From Acanthosepion lycidas (Eukaryota; Mollusca; Cephalopoda; Sepiida; Sepiidae): a stretch of 64,000 nucleotides of DNA. A model generated the notes under the pieces. That model ran no database searches and had not been told where the DNA came from. It saw only the letters and a program-made list of their open reading frames with translations. Of this stretch, positions 34,841-46,353 are shown in pieces. Every line of letters starts with the position of its first letter. Position 1 is the stretch's first letter. A program made the translations under genes and the position numbers. Location: contig OZ010577.1 of assembly GCA_963932145.1 (NCBI GenBank), forward strand, positions 17,523,089 through 17,587,088. The letters are read 5' to 3'.

Positions 34841-35394
34841 CCACTGAAATCAGCTCTTAATTACTTTGTGCCAAAAAAAAAAAAATGGCCAATAAGACAA
34901 GACTGTTTGAATTTCTTAGATGAGGAATTTTAAGACATTAATCTGTTTAGACAACTCTATCTGGACTTGATATTTATCGTTGCCACGGCCGTTGTATTCT
35001 GCGGCTTTCTTTCAGTATCTGAAATCACTTATAACTGGGAATTTCGAATTGAAACCTTTATTCAGTTCACAAGATTGGGACTATTCTCATTCATCTCCCC
35101 AGGTGATATGACTTATTAGAAGACGAAAAAATGGCTTTATACCGAAAAGAGTGCAGGTGTTTACTTGACGCTTCCAATATGAATCCATGTGCCAAATATA
35201 GAAAGATGTTTTCAGTTTGAGGACGCAAATAAGAAAATGAGAAAGTTACAAGAATGAAACAAGCTATTCCTGGGCAGAATGAGAAAAATCTTCTTCCGTA
35301 GGAATGAATGAAAAACAATTCGCTTCTAAAATTGCCGATTGTTACCATATAAGTGAAGAAAGTTAATGAACATGATTATAATAAGAAAAATAAA

Positions 35395-36240
35395 AACATA
35401 GAAGTTAGTCCTGGGTATGACGATAAACTACATCCGGCAGCAAGACCTCTGATCGGAATATAGCTTTTGAGGAGCGTGGAACCACCATTTACTTGCTGTT
35501 GTTTCCACATCCACCATGACCCCGGGTAGTAGCACCTCTTAGGGTCCCAGCTATGGGTAAATAGTGAGCTCTCAAACAAAAACAAAACACCGCGAAAGTT
35601 AAAATTACATATTTATAATAAAATGACCAGCAAAATATATTTAAAGCAAGATCACATACAATACCGTTTATAGCTTAATGACCAACAATACACTTTATCT
35701 GTAGTTGAAGACATGCAATTGCATACAAAATACATAGATTTCGGAATTAAGTAACTCATAGAGGTTGATGTACTGGTAAACAAAAATCAAACAGCCAACA
35801 TGAAAGAACACTTTCATGATATTAATCCATATAATATCAGACAATTTCTTAAAGAAATCAAACTGTATTCTGAAATATAACTTCAACAAAACTACAACAT
35901 AAATTACACATATCACTGCTGCGAGTTGGGCACCTCGACTTGGTGTAATGGTTAGTAATCTTGCCTTGCTAGATCAATTACGACTGAGTAGTGATTTCGA
36001 TCCTCACTGGGTGCCCCATACTTTCGGCCTTGTGCCACATCTAAGCTGTACTTAGAAAATCATTATCACCGCTATAAGCAATGCTATCCGCACAAACATG
36101 CATATGCACAAAAGTATCATCTCTCATGTATTCAATTATGAAAGCATAATTATATTTTTATTACTTCAAAACTCACAAGAAAATTAAATTTTAGCATTAA
36201 ATGACCCATAAGATGTTGATATACCGTTAAACAAACAAAA
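35395..36240. repeat. Duplicated block Q, copy 2
   Basis: Pairs with 26340-27250. It has three units of the 28-bp minisatellite at 35604-35700, a SINE of its own at 35928-36064 and no MITE. Confidence 0.75.
35928..36064 (+). repeat. SINE group V, full length
   Basis: Starts GGGCACCTCGACTTGG, A-box region TGGTGTAATGGTTAG, B-box region GATTTCGATCCTC, then CTTTCGGCCTTGTGCCACAT and tail TTAGAAAATCATT. A degenerate direct repeat (ATCACTGCT and ATCACCGCT) flanks it. The RNA polymerase III promoter layout is tRNA-like. It does not fold as a functional tRNA. Confidence 0.85.
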
Positions 36241-36724
36241 CAAAAGAAACAAATTTAGAAATTAAGAATATCTAATAAAGGTGATAGGGACATTATTTTG
36301 ATATTAATTTTCCAAGAAAGAATTTAATTCAGGATTTGCATTAAATAAATATAATGGATAGGAAGATGTTGAGAACCGTGTCCCGAAAGAAGAAAGCACA
36401 TTTAAGAAGTTCGAATAAAATACAGTCGATTATTAGTAGTGTATAATGGTATTAAATTTACTAAGTGTACCATGATACTAAATAAAAGACGTTATCATCT
36501 ATGGTAATAGTGAAAATAAACGGTTTCCTTATAAATAAACATTTGGCATTCATTGACCGGACAGTTAGTGCTACTGTCCGTTGAAATTTATTAAATCTTT
36601 TTCTTTAAACTACTTTTCACTCCTTGGTATTAACTTGACATTCCTTACTAACCGTTACTTTTCCGTAGCGTGGAATGTTAACGTATATGAAGATTTCTAA
36701 TTAGGTGTTAAATAAATTCACTAC

Positions 36725-37690
36725 CAATGGTACTAGAAAGAGTGATAACTGTTTTTTTTTGTTTTTTTACTAAGCACAATGTAATGAATACCAACAAATT
36801 TGGATCGAAGTTGGTTTCATGGAACAAATCATACCTCAAAATAAGAATTTTCTAAACACAAAATAAGAAATGTTACCTAATTAAGGTGTGACTTTATTTA
36901 ACAGAAAAACAAAAATCATAAAAATCCAATGTTTCTTAACTAAATATAAGGTAAGGTATATGAATCCCTTTTGGTCATCGTTCATTTGTCGGTACAAATA
37001 AAACTGCAAAATTAAAAAAATACTTCCTTGCTAAGCATTAAGGAATGTCACCGACTTAGGATTGAAACTGATTTTCCAGAAAAAATAATTCCAAAAAATA
37101 GAGAAATATTTCTTTACTAAACCTAATGTATGGAATAGGAACAACATTCAGTGAAAGTTTATTTTTTTAGAACAAATATATTCCCAAAATCAAGGAAATA
37201 TTTCTTTAATATGTAAATATTAAGGAATGCCATCTACCTACGAAAAGTTGCAAATGATTTTTCAAAAGAAATAAATAAAATAATTACTAAAGATGAAAGA
37301 ATTCTTCTTTTCTCAAAGCATGATGAAGAATTTCACCAAATAGGAGTTAAACTTGATTCTTTTGAAGACTCAGTTTTCTAGAATTTTAATCTCAAACATT
37401 TTTCCAACTAAAAATCATTTATTTCTTTTAAAACTTAAGTCTTTCTTACCTCAATAAATAATACATTTTCAGACGTCTATATAAATTACCTGGCAGTAAA
37501 CTAAATTTTATTGCTTAGTATATATCTGCCGTATTCATTTCAACATAATAAATTGCTTGTCACTTGTCAGATTAAAGTGCAAATTATGTTGTCAGGTTAA
37601 AGTGCAAACTATGTTGTCATATCAAGAAAAAGTAGTCATTTCTCATTTACGAAACAACTTCAATCTATCACTTTCGCACAAATATTCACT
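36725..37690. repeat. Degenerate tandem repeat, 70-110-bp unit, plus conserved tail (block T, copy 1)
   Basis: About seven units with the pattern AAATATTTCTTTACTAAGCA, AAGGAATGCCACC, CTTAGGATCGAAA and CAGAAAAAATAATTCC between 36725 and 37360. A tail follows with GATTCTTTTGAAGA, AACTAAATTTT and TCATTTACGAAACAACTT. The arrangement is repeated at 58495-59135. A 25-bp direct repeat, TTAAAGTGCAAATTATGTTG, occurs twice near 37575-37620. Confidence 0.7.
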
Positions 37691-37999
37691 TGTACAAGAA
37701 ATATAATTTTCCTACCTACTATGCTATCAGAGCGTACAGTACAAAGACCAGAAGTCCTGTATGTATATCCAGAGATTAGACAAAAACTCTTTTTTTTTCT
37801 AAAAGTCTTTGTCTTTACTCAGATATCTAGTAAAATACGATATACGGAACTTCTATAAAGTAAGATACACTGAACCTCTTGAAAAGTTAGAAAAATTTGA
37901 TTTTCACGGAAAATATATTCAAATAATCCGTAATCTGTGCATTGAATAAACATCTTGGATGTAGATGGAAAACAAGTTAAATAAATAAATAAAAAAAAA

Positions 38000-38770
38000 A
38001 GATATTTTTTCTACAAAAATGTATTTACCGATTGGATTTATTGAAACAGGTATGATGACTCAAAGGAAAGTAGTAGAACTTTCAGGATTTATAATTGTTG
38101 GAGGTAATATACACTATTTTGATGACACTGTGTTGATTGCAGATTCAGTAACAAAAATGAAAGTGCTATTAGAAAATGTATTCGAGGAAAGCAAGAAGAA
38201 AGGGCTATTCATTAACCGTAAGAAGATAGATTGCATAGTGACGAGAAGTACGATACATTCAAAAGCAAATAGAGCGAAGGATGTTGTTTGATATAATGTG
38301 CAAGATGTAGAGAGATCAGAAAATGTTCTTAGAAACAATAAAGAGCGTATTGGGTTGCTATGTAATGTTTAATCTTCCTCATGATGGTGAATGTTGCATA
38401 ATTTTCTCATCGATGAGGAAGATGACTGAAGGCACACATATGTGCTTCTACCGTCGAGTACTGAGAATATCATGAACAGGGCATTTGGCAAATGGGGAGG
38501 ATTTAAGAAGTTGTTGTTAACAATCAGAAAGAAACGGCTAAAATTTGAAATAATGTGGAAATGAGGCTTAGACAATTTAATTCTCACAGAGAATACCCCA
38601 ATGGCGATAGAATCAAAGGAAAGGGAGTAATCTATTCAGTAAAACTGAACAAAAAGCACAACAATAAAAACGGTTGAAAAAGTGATAAGAGTTAATTAGA
38701 GCAACAAAAACAGGATATAGTGGAGAACCATGATCGCCAACGTCCTGATTTGGCACAGAACACAGAAGAA
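38000..38770 (+). repeat. LINE fragment, group B, with RT active-site region
   Basis: Plus strand reads FIIVGGNIHYFDDTVLIADS, then KMKVLLENVFEESKKKGLFI and KKIDCIVTRS. This is the RT palm block usually written Y-A-D-D-T-V-L-I-A-D-S, here with F-D-D-T, so both catalytic aspartates are kept. In other frames it continues with FYRRVLRIS near 38440, NLILTEN near 38580 and a W-R-T-M-I-A closing block near 38720. About 90 codons are open before the first stop. 5'-truncated. Confidence 0.8.
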
Positions 38771-38829
38771 GTATTATTTATATTATAAAATATAACGAGT
38801 TTTGTACACTAGGAAGAAGAAAAATATTA

Positions 38830-39070
38830 TATAATAATGAGGAAAGAAAGTTTGGAGAATTTAACACTCGCTGGGTATACTGAGGGTAATAGAATCAAGA
38901 AAGACAGCAAGCAATCTTCTTGAGATATCTAACTAAAGACAAAGACGTTTCGAAAAAAACATAAGAGTTACTTAAAGTAACTTAAGCAGGAAATTAAGGA
39001 GAGCCATGACCACTTACGACTTTGAAAACATGGCATATAAGAAGGATCCCAGTTTTGTGTGTTTGGAAAA
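38830..39070 (+). repeat. LINE closing-domain fragment, group B, second copy
   Basis: Reads ESLENLTLAGYTEGNRIKKD, matching the L-E-N-L-x-L-T-G-x-I-E-G-x-R block that sits just before the LINE stop. A SHDHL-like remnant is near 39010. It follows directly after a first copy of the same domain, so two 3' ends lie in tandem. Confidence 0.6.
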
Positions 39071-39604
39071 GGATGAGAATAACTTTCAGTGGTTCTCAAA
39101 CGGTGCTGTATGCCTCACAGATGCAGCGGAAAATGATAGCAGGTGAGGCAGAAGAGGATAGCAGGTGAGGCGGAAAGATTGAAAGACAATCAAAGATTTG
39201 GAAACAGTTCCAAAAAATCTATATACCAAAAATAAATATGATTTCAAAATGTAAAATATTATTATGGATTACAAGTGACTGCATGAATGAATCCTAGTAT
39301 AAATAATTATAAATAATTATTGACCGATTTTATTATCGTGATATAGTAATTAGGAACCGCGAATTGGAGGAGAGAATTATCAATGATGATGTTCTGATTT
39401 TGAATCCGTGGTTATCTCCCTTTAATTCTCCCTCGTTTTTATTTTTGAATAGATTTCTATCGCATAAAATTTGGTGTGACGCGAGCAAATTTTAATTCCG
39501 AAAACGCGGCACAGAGAAAAATATTTTGAGAACCACCGTCGAGCAACAAAAATCAGGAAGACTTTGAAAATAATGATTGTACACAACCTTAAAGGACATC
39601 AAGA

Positions 39605-39657
39605 AGAAGATGAAGAAGAAGATGAAGAAGAAGAAGATGAAGAAGAAAAAGAAGCTC
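39605..39657. repeat. GAA/GATGAA microsatellite
   Basis: AAGAAGATG units repeated. The opposite strand gives Phe/Ile runs. Confidence 0.9.
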
Positions 39658-39789
39658 CAGTTTCCTGTTATATATTGATGGTCAGTAGTATGTAAAGAAA
39701 AGAAAAACAAACGGTGTCGTGATAGTCTCCACGCTAACTTTAAATGACCTCATGTAGCGATTCATTTTTTTCATGCCAAAACACAATCC

Positions 39790-41030
39790 CCGATATCTGT
39801 AAGTTTCATACATAAGGACCGTGAAATTTAAGAACTTCCACACATTTTGAAAATGTCTCGAAAAACAAATCGCCCGAAACGTGTAAGATATTGATATTTT
39901 TCGCAGTTATGTATTTCCTTTTAAGCTTCTTTTAAAACTGGATATCATTTTGTTTTGATTTTGAATCATAAGTAAAAATATAGAACGAATTTTCAAAATT
40001 GTTTGATGTGTAAATTGGCACCATCCTTACGTCTTTACTCTCCGTCTTTTTACAATCTGATTACATCTCTGTCTCAAATCAAAGAAACGTTCTTTTCTTC
40101 ACTCCCGTAAACCAAATATCACGTGTCCCTGGAAAGATACATTTTACTATCATTTTATTACTAGATCTACTATTTATTATTATTGCTGGTGATCTGCAGA
40201 TCTCTCGATTTAAGACCTTCTCTTGAAAATCCTAAGAAAGGCACTGAATATCTTACTATTCATACTGATCATGTATTCATTATTTTATTAGATTATTATT
40301 ACTTTCATTTGTTTTTAAGGTTTTCCTTTCTTTTCTTATAACTCTATGCTCAGTTCCAGGTGATGTGTTGATAGCATCGGGTAAAATAAAAGGTACCTTC
40401 TCACATTCCCATGGAGTTTCATCTTTTACATGTCAGATGTCACAATAGTTTTCAAAACATGTTCATTTGTTTTTTGTTTTTTTTTGTTTTGTTTTTTTTA
40501 TAATAACTGAATAATTCTTTTAAATTCGTATTACGGTTTTACATACATAATAACTTTTAGCACGATGACTGGCCGATGACAATTAAGAAATCTGACTTAA
40601 ATCTCCAAGTTTATCATAGCCAACTTCGGCATTTTCAAATGATTCGTTTAGGTCGTATTTTCAATAAATTTGTCCCATGAAAAATTTATTTGCCAGCACG
40701 ATTTTTGCTTCATGTCTTAGACGATAGGTACCAGTTATTTGCGGTGAAAACAATGAAAAGAAATCATGTGTGTAAGCCTTGACGGCAAGACCACAAAAAC
40801 GAAATAACTCATGGGTGGCGTTTTATTAAAAACTGCAGCCATGATGTAGTAAAATATTTAGTAAGTTTTCTGGGCCATTTTTAAAGTCTTCGCTCTGTCT
40901 AAAATTAGAATTTATATCCCGAACAGATTCTCATATCATGTCAATAACTACATCCAATCAATGAGAAAATAAAAAGATTAAAAAAAAAACAGTGCATATG
41001 TTATGTTCATCCAATCATTATGCTGAGCAA
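39790..41030. repeat. Duplicated block R, copy 2
   Basis: Related to 33640-34130 but longer. The shared CAATCATTATGCTGAG lies at its right end and the TGTAAGTTTCATACATAAG block at its left. Confidence 0.5.
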
Positions 41031-41039
41031 ACACCAGTA

Positions 41040-41095
41040 AAAGCCCCAAGAGCCACTCAAGGTAGAGAGTTAAAGGGTAAAAGGCACAATTTATG

Positions 41096-41146
<51 letters not shown>
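41040..41146. repeat. Short LINE group-C terminus and (TA)n
   Basis: CCAAGAGCCACTCAAGGTAG is the group-C 3' terminus in reverse. A TA run follows from 41098. Confidence 0.6.
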
Positions 41147-41280
41147 TAAAATTGGTATATTAAGGCAGGAAATGTTATCCAAAAATTAGGGTTAAAGACA
41201 ACAAATAGGTCATATATATCGTATTATTTAATACATACACACACACACTGATATATATATATATATGTGTGTGTGTGTGA

Positions 41281-41400
41281 CAGTACTGATTCTCTATATC
41301 ACAGCTCCTCAATGCAACTTGACATCTGAATGTCTCAAGCCAGGACCGAAACCTGACCGATTTGGTGTCAGTCAGAGTTTCTACCACTAAGCCATCATCA
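41281..41400 (-). repeat. tRNA-derived SINE, separate group
   Basis: Minus strand begins GATGATGGCTTAGTGGTAGA (A-box region), then TCGGTCAGGTTTCGGTCCTG (B box), then TTGAGACATTCAGATG and a CA/TA tail. Single copy in the window. Confidence 0.6.
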
Positions 41401-41501
41401 TTCGGCAGAGAGAAATAGCTAATTCTAGCGTATTGTTTTTACGAATGTAAACAAACGTCTATCAGTAGAGTGGCCCAATTCATTTTACTGAAGAGCTTTG
41501 C

Positions 41502-41503
<2 letters not shown>

Positions 41504-41598
<95 letters not shown>
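41504..41598. repeat. (TA)n microsatellite, long
   Basis: Uninterrupted TA run of about 95 bases. Confidence 0.98.
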
Positions 41599-41600
<2 letters not shown>

Positions 41601-41940
41601 AAGTGACTTATATTTTCACAGTTTTTCCTATGTGGAGACACGGTTTATGCGTGGGCTGTCACACGATCGTCAGGCGGTTGTCCAGAAGAGGAAACACAAT
41701 TCAAAATGATTTCGAATTGAGTTTTTTTTTGTCCTTTTTAACTACACATAAACTCAATTATGAATAATTAATAATCACCTGACAATTGTGAGGCCGCTCA
41801 TGTCCACATGCTACAAGTAGCAAAAAATAGTGAAATTATTTATATGGACTTTTCAATGCATATTGATCTGCATATATTTCGTTTTGCATTTTATATGGAT
41901 TCTCTTTTTGAGGTGTCTTTATAATATTTGTTACATAAAG

Positions 41941-41941
<1 letters not shown>

Positions 41942-42007
<66 letters not shown>

Positions 42008-42047
42008 AGCAAATATAAATGGATATAAATCCGACAGAATGGAGAAA

Positions 42048-42109
<62 letters not shown>
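41942..42109. repeat. Two (TA)n arrays
   Basis: TA runs at 41942-42004 and 42056-42109 around a 50-base spacer ending in A12. Confidence 0.97.
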
Positions 42110-42111
<2 letters not shown>

Positions 42112-42235
42112 AGGCAAGTTTCATTAGATAATTTAGACAAGTTTTGCCTGCTTATTTTCAATAGGATCCTTTTTGGTGGCGGTATTAAAAGAAGAGAGAA
42201 AATTATTGTGTTGATACAAATTGTATTATTTTGAG

Positions 42236-42270
42236 TATTTTCGACATTAACACAATCTCATCCTCAGGGT
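42236..42270 (-). other. CCTGAGGATGAG...GTCGAAAA motif
   Basis: Minus strand reads CCTGAGGATGAGATTG, eight bases, then GTCGAAAATAC. The flanks AATTGTGTTGATACAAATTG can pair. Weak hammerhead resemblance. Confidence 0.25.
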
Positions 42271-42931
42271 GTGTTTTTAAGACAAAGATGTAGTGTTCAT
42301 TATTTCCAAAGACAAAATGCCTATGTCCATCTTAAAGTTATAATTTTATGTATGGAGCGAGGACCGCTAATTTTTGTGCAGTGTATGTTTACGCTCTAGA
42401 GGAGGTAACTAATTATAATGTGTGAAGAGTTCTTTTTGAAAAAGAAGAAAATAGTATGAGAAACTATTAATTTAGACCATGACATTTTAGTCTATATATT
42501 GTAAACATTTTAGGACATTTGTGCAGTTGTCATAATTAATTTTTTAAGGATTGGTTTCAATTTTTTAATATAGATGGTATCAAAGTTTTTTAGTTTAGGT
42601 TTATTATTTTCGTGAGAAAGTATAAATTTATTTTCGAGAAGAATTTATCAAAATTGTGAATGTGGACAAGCATGTTGTTGTAAATGTTTAGAGATATTAG
42701 ACATGTCATTCAAACGAAAACTCAACCGCCGAGACACCGTGATCATAGTATGGCAAACATAAATATTATATTTTTCGGTTGACATTTATATCCAATGCTG
42801 GTTTTCTGCAACATGTAGGTTTTTGAGGAAGAGTCGTTACCAATGATTAAAGTGGATATACTGGATTTAGTGTAATATATAATTAATTTAAACTTGCGTC
42901 AATGTAGACATGCTGCCAAAATACGCACACG

Positions 42932-42933
<2 letters not shown>

Positions 42934-42985
<52 letters not shown>
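42934..42985. repeat. (TA)n microsatellite
   Basis: TA run. Confidence 0.97.
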
Positions 42986-42988
<3 letters not shown>

Positions 42989-43511
42989 TAGACTGGTTGT
43001 AGTGTAAGTATTAGCAAGCGGATACATGTAAAGACAAATTTAAGGATGGAACAAACAAAATACACAAATCCATTCAGAATTAAATCGCTTTATTTTCCAT
43101 TTTCTTCAGTAAACGTCGTTGGCAATAATCCTGTCGAGAAAAATATAAAATAAATACGTAGATTTTCAAGATTAAATAATACATCTTTTCTAAGAGGATT
43201 TACTGTGGGGAAACTCGTGTTTATTGGAATATCAATTATTTTTCAGACTCCCAATCGTTTTCATAATTTAACTTGAATAAATTAGTATACGCATGAAACC
43301 TGACTTTTTCCTAGACAAATGATGCTATGCGAGACTGAATCGAGTACACCAATTCTGAATGTGGACACATAAATGCCTGGCTTTTCTAATATACATTGTA
43401 CTTATTTATGCTCAAGATGCGTATTATTCACACAGTAAAATCTACTTAAACTAGTTAATGGGTCTTTAATAGTTTCAGTTGTACAGAACTTGCTAGCGTC
43501 ATATAAAGCTT

Positions 43512-43533
43512 AAGAGTCTCTCTCTCTCTCTCG

Positions 43534-43598
<65 letters not shown>
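43512..43598. repeat. (CT)n(TA)n microsatellite
   Basis: CT run then TA run inside block G copy 1. Confidence 0.97.
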
Positions 43599-43599
<1 letters not shown>

Positions 43600-43621
43600 C
43601 GATTATAGGTGCAGTTCAATT

Positions 43622-43720
43622 TATAATTACATGAATCATTCATATAAAAACAAATATAGAGGTATTCTCGCCATTTAAATCATTAATCTCTATATTTAGT
43701 TTCTGTATGAATGATTCATG

Positions 43721-43729
<9 letters not shown>
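43622..43729. repeat. Foldback element with 40-bp arms
   Basis: TATAATTACATGAATCATTC and onward (43622-43661) is repeated in reverse complement at 43688-43729 with about 90 percent identity and a 26-base spacer. It is absent from the equivalent place in copy 2 of block G, so it is an insertion or a local inversion-duplication. The right arm runs into a TA array. Confidence 0.85.
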
Positions 43730-43755
<26 letters not shown>

Positions 43756-43988
43756 TTTCGCTTTCTCTGTTTTTCTCTTCGGGGCGTGGACGATCGTGTG
43801 TCTTCACTACTACCTGTATTTTGTTCCTCTCGGAACGTGTATTCACTTTATCTTATTTATTCCGCCATCTATTTACCCCAAACTTATCAAGTAGGTTTTC
43901 CCCGTTTCCTTCTGCTTGTCATCTGGATGACTGTATAATATATATTCACACTTTTTCATGAAATTTACAAGAAATCCTACCCGTTCTA

Positions 43989-44068
43989 TTAGGTTGGTGC
44001 AAAAATAATGTCGTTTTCTCACATAGTAACATACGTAAGAAAACGACATTATTTTTGCACCAACCTAA
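43989..44068. mobile_element. 80-bp MADE1-like MITE, copy 1
   Basis: Starts TTAGGTTGGTGCAAAAATAA and ends with the exact reverse complement, with TA on both sides (43987-43988, 44069-44070). Total length is 80 bases and the whole element is a near-perfect hairpin with 37-base arms. Human MADE1, the mariner (Hsmar1) MITE, is also 80 bases, TA-flanked, and begins TTAGGTTGGTGCAAAAGTAA. The transcript would fold into a microRNA-like hairpin. Confidence 0.92.
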
Positions 44069-44443
44069 TATTACAAACTCGATAAATGTTTTAGTTGCAC
44101 ATTTAAGTTAAAACTGATAAATTTCAATTGACCAGTTAAATTAAGAAAATGTTTTACATTGTTAGGATCGTTCTTAGGAAATGGTAACAATCGACCTAAT
44201 AAAAATTTAAAAATAAAACGAGTGAATGCCTCGAAGATGAGCGTCAGGTCCGACATATCTACATAAACTTGGAATGACTATGAAGAGAAAAAATGAAAAG
44301 ATATTCCATAGATAAGGTTAAAGTTTTTTCGGCATAGATTTGAAATCTTCATATATGTGGTTATATAGTGAGGAATTGCTGGGGTGTCGAGATTTTGCTA
44401 GGAGCAAAATCGTACTTTACAATGCCTCAACAGTCTCTTTCTC

Positions 44444-44444
44444 A

Positions 44445-44497
<53 letters not shown>
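44444..44497. repeat. (CT)n(TA)n microsatellite
   Basis: CT then TA run. Confidence 0.95.
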
Positions 44498-44535
44498 TAA
44501 TTCATCGATTCTGAAACTTCAACAGAATGGAGAAA

Positions 44536-44582
44536 GCACTGGACGGCCGTTTCGTCCTATATTTGGGACTCATCAGCAGTGC
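44536..44582 (-). ncRNA. Type I hammerhead ribozyme, complete core
   Basis: Minus strand: GCACTG (44582-44577), CTGATGA (44576-44570), stem II GTCC/GGAC with loop CAAATATA (44569-44554), GAAA (44553-44550), a short stem III ACG/CGT with a two-base loop, cleavage triplet GTC (44544-44542), then CAGTGC (44541-44536). GCACTG and CAGTGC pair perfectly as stem I, so the open end is at stem I. All catalytic-core bases are present. The very short stem III, inside the palindrome ACGGCCGT, is typical of retroelement hammerheads that work best as dimers. Predicted self-cleavage lies between 44542 and 44541. Confidence 0.9.
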
Positions 44583-44665
44583 GCATCCACTACCAAGAAT
44601 TGAAACCCTGACAGTTAGCGCTGTCATACCGAGGCCCGTTGGAACAGTTGGTATGATGTTTGCTT
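44536..44665 (-). repeat. Hammerhead-SINE, copy with intact ribozyme
   Basis: Upstream of the ribozyme on the minus strand is a tRNA-like head: GGGCCTCGGTATGACAGCGC as A-box region and CAGGGTTTCAATTCTTGG as B box, then TAGTGGATGCGCACTG into the ribozyme. The decayed copy at 23578-23688 has the same order (CAGGGTTCGTTTCTCGGTAG, TCGATGCGCACT). A pol III promoter fused to a hammerhead is known from the Schistosoma Sm-alpha SINE-like elements. Confidence 0.75.
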
Positions 44666-44813
44666 GACAATCTTCTTTCATGCACACTTCATTGAATACG
44701 ACAGACAAGGTGCTTTTCTTTAGTTTTTTTATACAATTTCTCATGCGATCTAATAATTGTTTTCTTTTCGGATGATAAATTATATAAAAACAGTCCCAAT
44801 GTTCTTTTTATCC

Positions 44814-44850
44814 GAGCGCTTTCGGCTATATATTTAGCCATTTTCAAGGA
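44814..44850 (-). other. CTTGAAAATGGCTA hairpin AGCCGAAAG motif
   Basis: Minus strand: CCTTGAAAAT, GGCTAAATATATAGCC hairpin, GAAAGCGC. Layout is like the CTGANGA-stem-GAAA motifs elsewhere but the first box is lost. Confidence 0.3.
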
Positions 44851-45269
44851 TTTAGTATTGTAACTGTTAAATAAGAAATAGTTTGTTGTATGTATGTTTT
44901 ATAAAATGTTTTCATTTTTCAAAACACAGTCAAGATATTGTGTCTATGTTCAAAGTTAATATTATTAAGTGTTGTTTTTTTTTTTGTTTTTATTAATAAG
45001 GCTTCCATTATTTTTAGCCTTTTTTGCATTTAGATGATGCTATTATATTTGTGTTGTCAACAAATATGTTACGAATAGTTGACAAAACTAATATAACAGC
45101 ATTATAATATTGTTCAGGTGGTGTGTTGGCTGTTTTCGTGTTGTGCTTTTTTTTTTTCTATAACCTGTGGAGAGAGCCTAATGCGGGCAATTGTTTGTGT
45201 ATGAGTTCAATAAATATTTTCCTACGTTTGTTTTTGCGTTTTTTGTTGTACAGTGGGGAATTCTTCGGG

Positions 45270-45410
45270 CCAGAGAAGTCAAGGTACGTCAAATATACCG
45301 ACAGTTTCTCCTAGAGGACACAGGTTCGAATCCTGCAGGAGAGCAAATGTTTTTCTAACGAGATTTCTCGTATATTCAGACCAGCAGATGGAAATAAATA
45401 AATATACTGT
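45270..45410 (+). repeat. SINE group B, copy 1
   Basis: Carries a perfect B box in ACAGGTTCGAATCCTGCAGG, followed by GAGATTTCTCGTATATTCAG and ACCAGCAGATG, matching the body of the copy at 46813. The A box region is degraded. Confidence 0.65.
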
Positions 45411-45910
45411 TTAATAAATACATAAAAACATAACATCTAGTGGAATATGAGTATCCATTAAAAATAACGTTTAAGTAATAAATTAATTGTCATATAAAAT
45501 TCAACATAAATCACATTACTAGAACATTTCGCTATTAGAGAGGCCCTGTATATCAAACATCTCTCTCCTACTATCAACCTCAACTTCTTTAAAAGTGGAA
45601 ATGGAGTGTTAATTTTTTTTAATAGAAAGATGCTCACGCCAATTAAAACCGTGCTCAACATTTGAAGGCTCGGAATAAACGCTTTTATTGTAACCAATAT
45701 GAAAATAAAAACAACTTAAATTGTCAAAACATGAGGAAAACCTAACAACACCAAAAAACATTCTCCTTGAAAATGGCTAAAGAACTGGTCGAAAATACGT
45801 GGGACAATGAAAATTATGGAAAATTGCTGGATGGCATTACAAAACTGAAAAACGTAAGGATGCTGGAAAAACTAAATAAAAAAATAATTAAATCTTCCTT
45901 GTCTACTTTA

Positions 45911-46293
<383 letters not shown>

Positions 46294-46351
<58 letters not shown>
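46294..46351. repeat. (TA)n microsatellite
   Basis: TA run. Confidence 0.97.

Positions 46352-46353
<2 letters not shown>

Larger units (their letters stand above)
42890..44436 (-). repeat. Gene-like low-copy repeat G, copy 1
   Basis: Minus strand carries, in order, CTCACTATATAACCAC (TATA-box-like, near 44368), a tiny frame ATG-CCG-AAA-AAA-CTT-TAA, a pyrimidine tract ending in CATAG, and ATGTCGGACCTGACGCTC opening a frame of 61 codons (MSDLTLIFEAFTRFIFKF...). At the 3' end come the acceptor TTCTCGACAG and GATTATTGCC with AATAAA at 43095-43090. Copy 2 keeps the TATA box, micro-frame and ATGTCG-AC-TGAC start but not the long frame. A decayed gene-family member or an unclassified element. It contains a foldback (43622-43729), TA arrays and the MADE1-like MITE. 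Confidence 0.6.

Noticed and set aside
36555-36580. CGGACAGT/ACTGTCCG hairpin as a regulatory site
   Set aside because: An 8-bp stem with a 7-base loop is expected by chance in 64 kb and has no supporting context.
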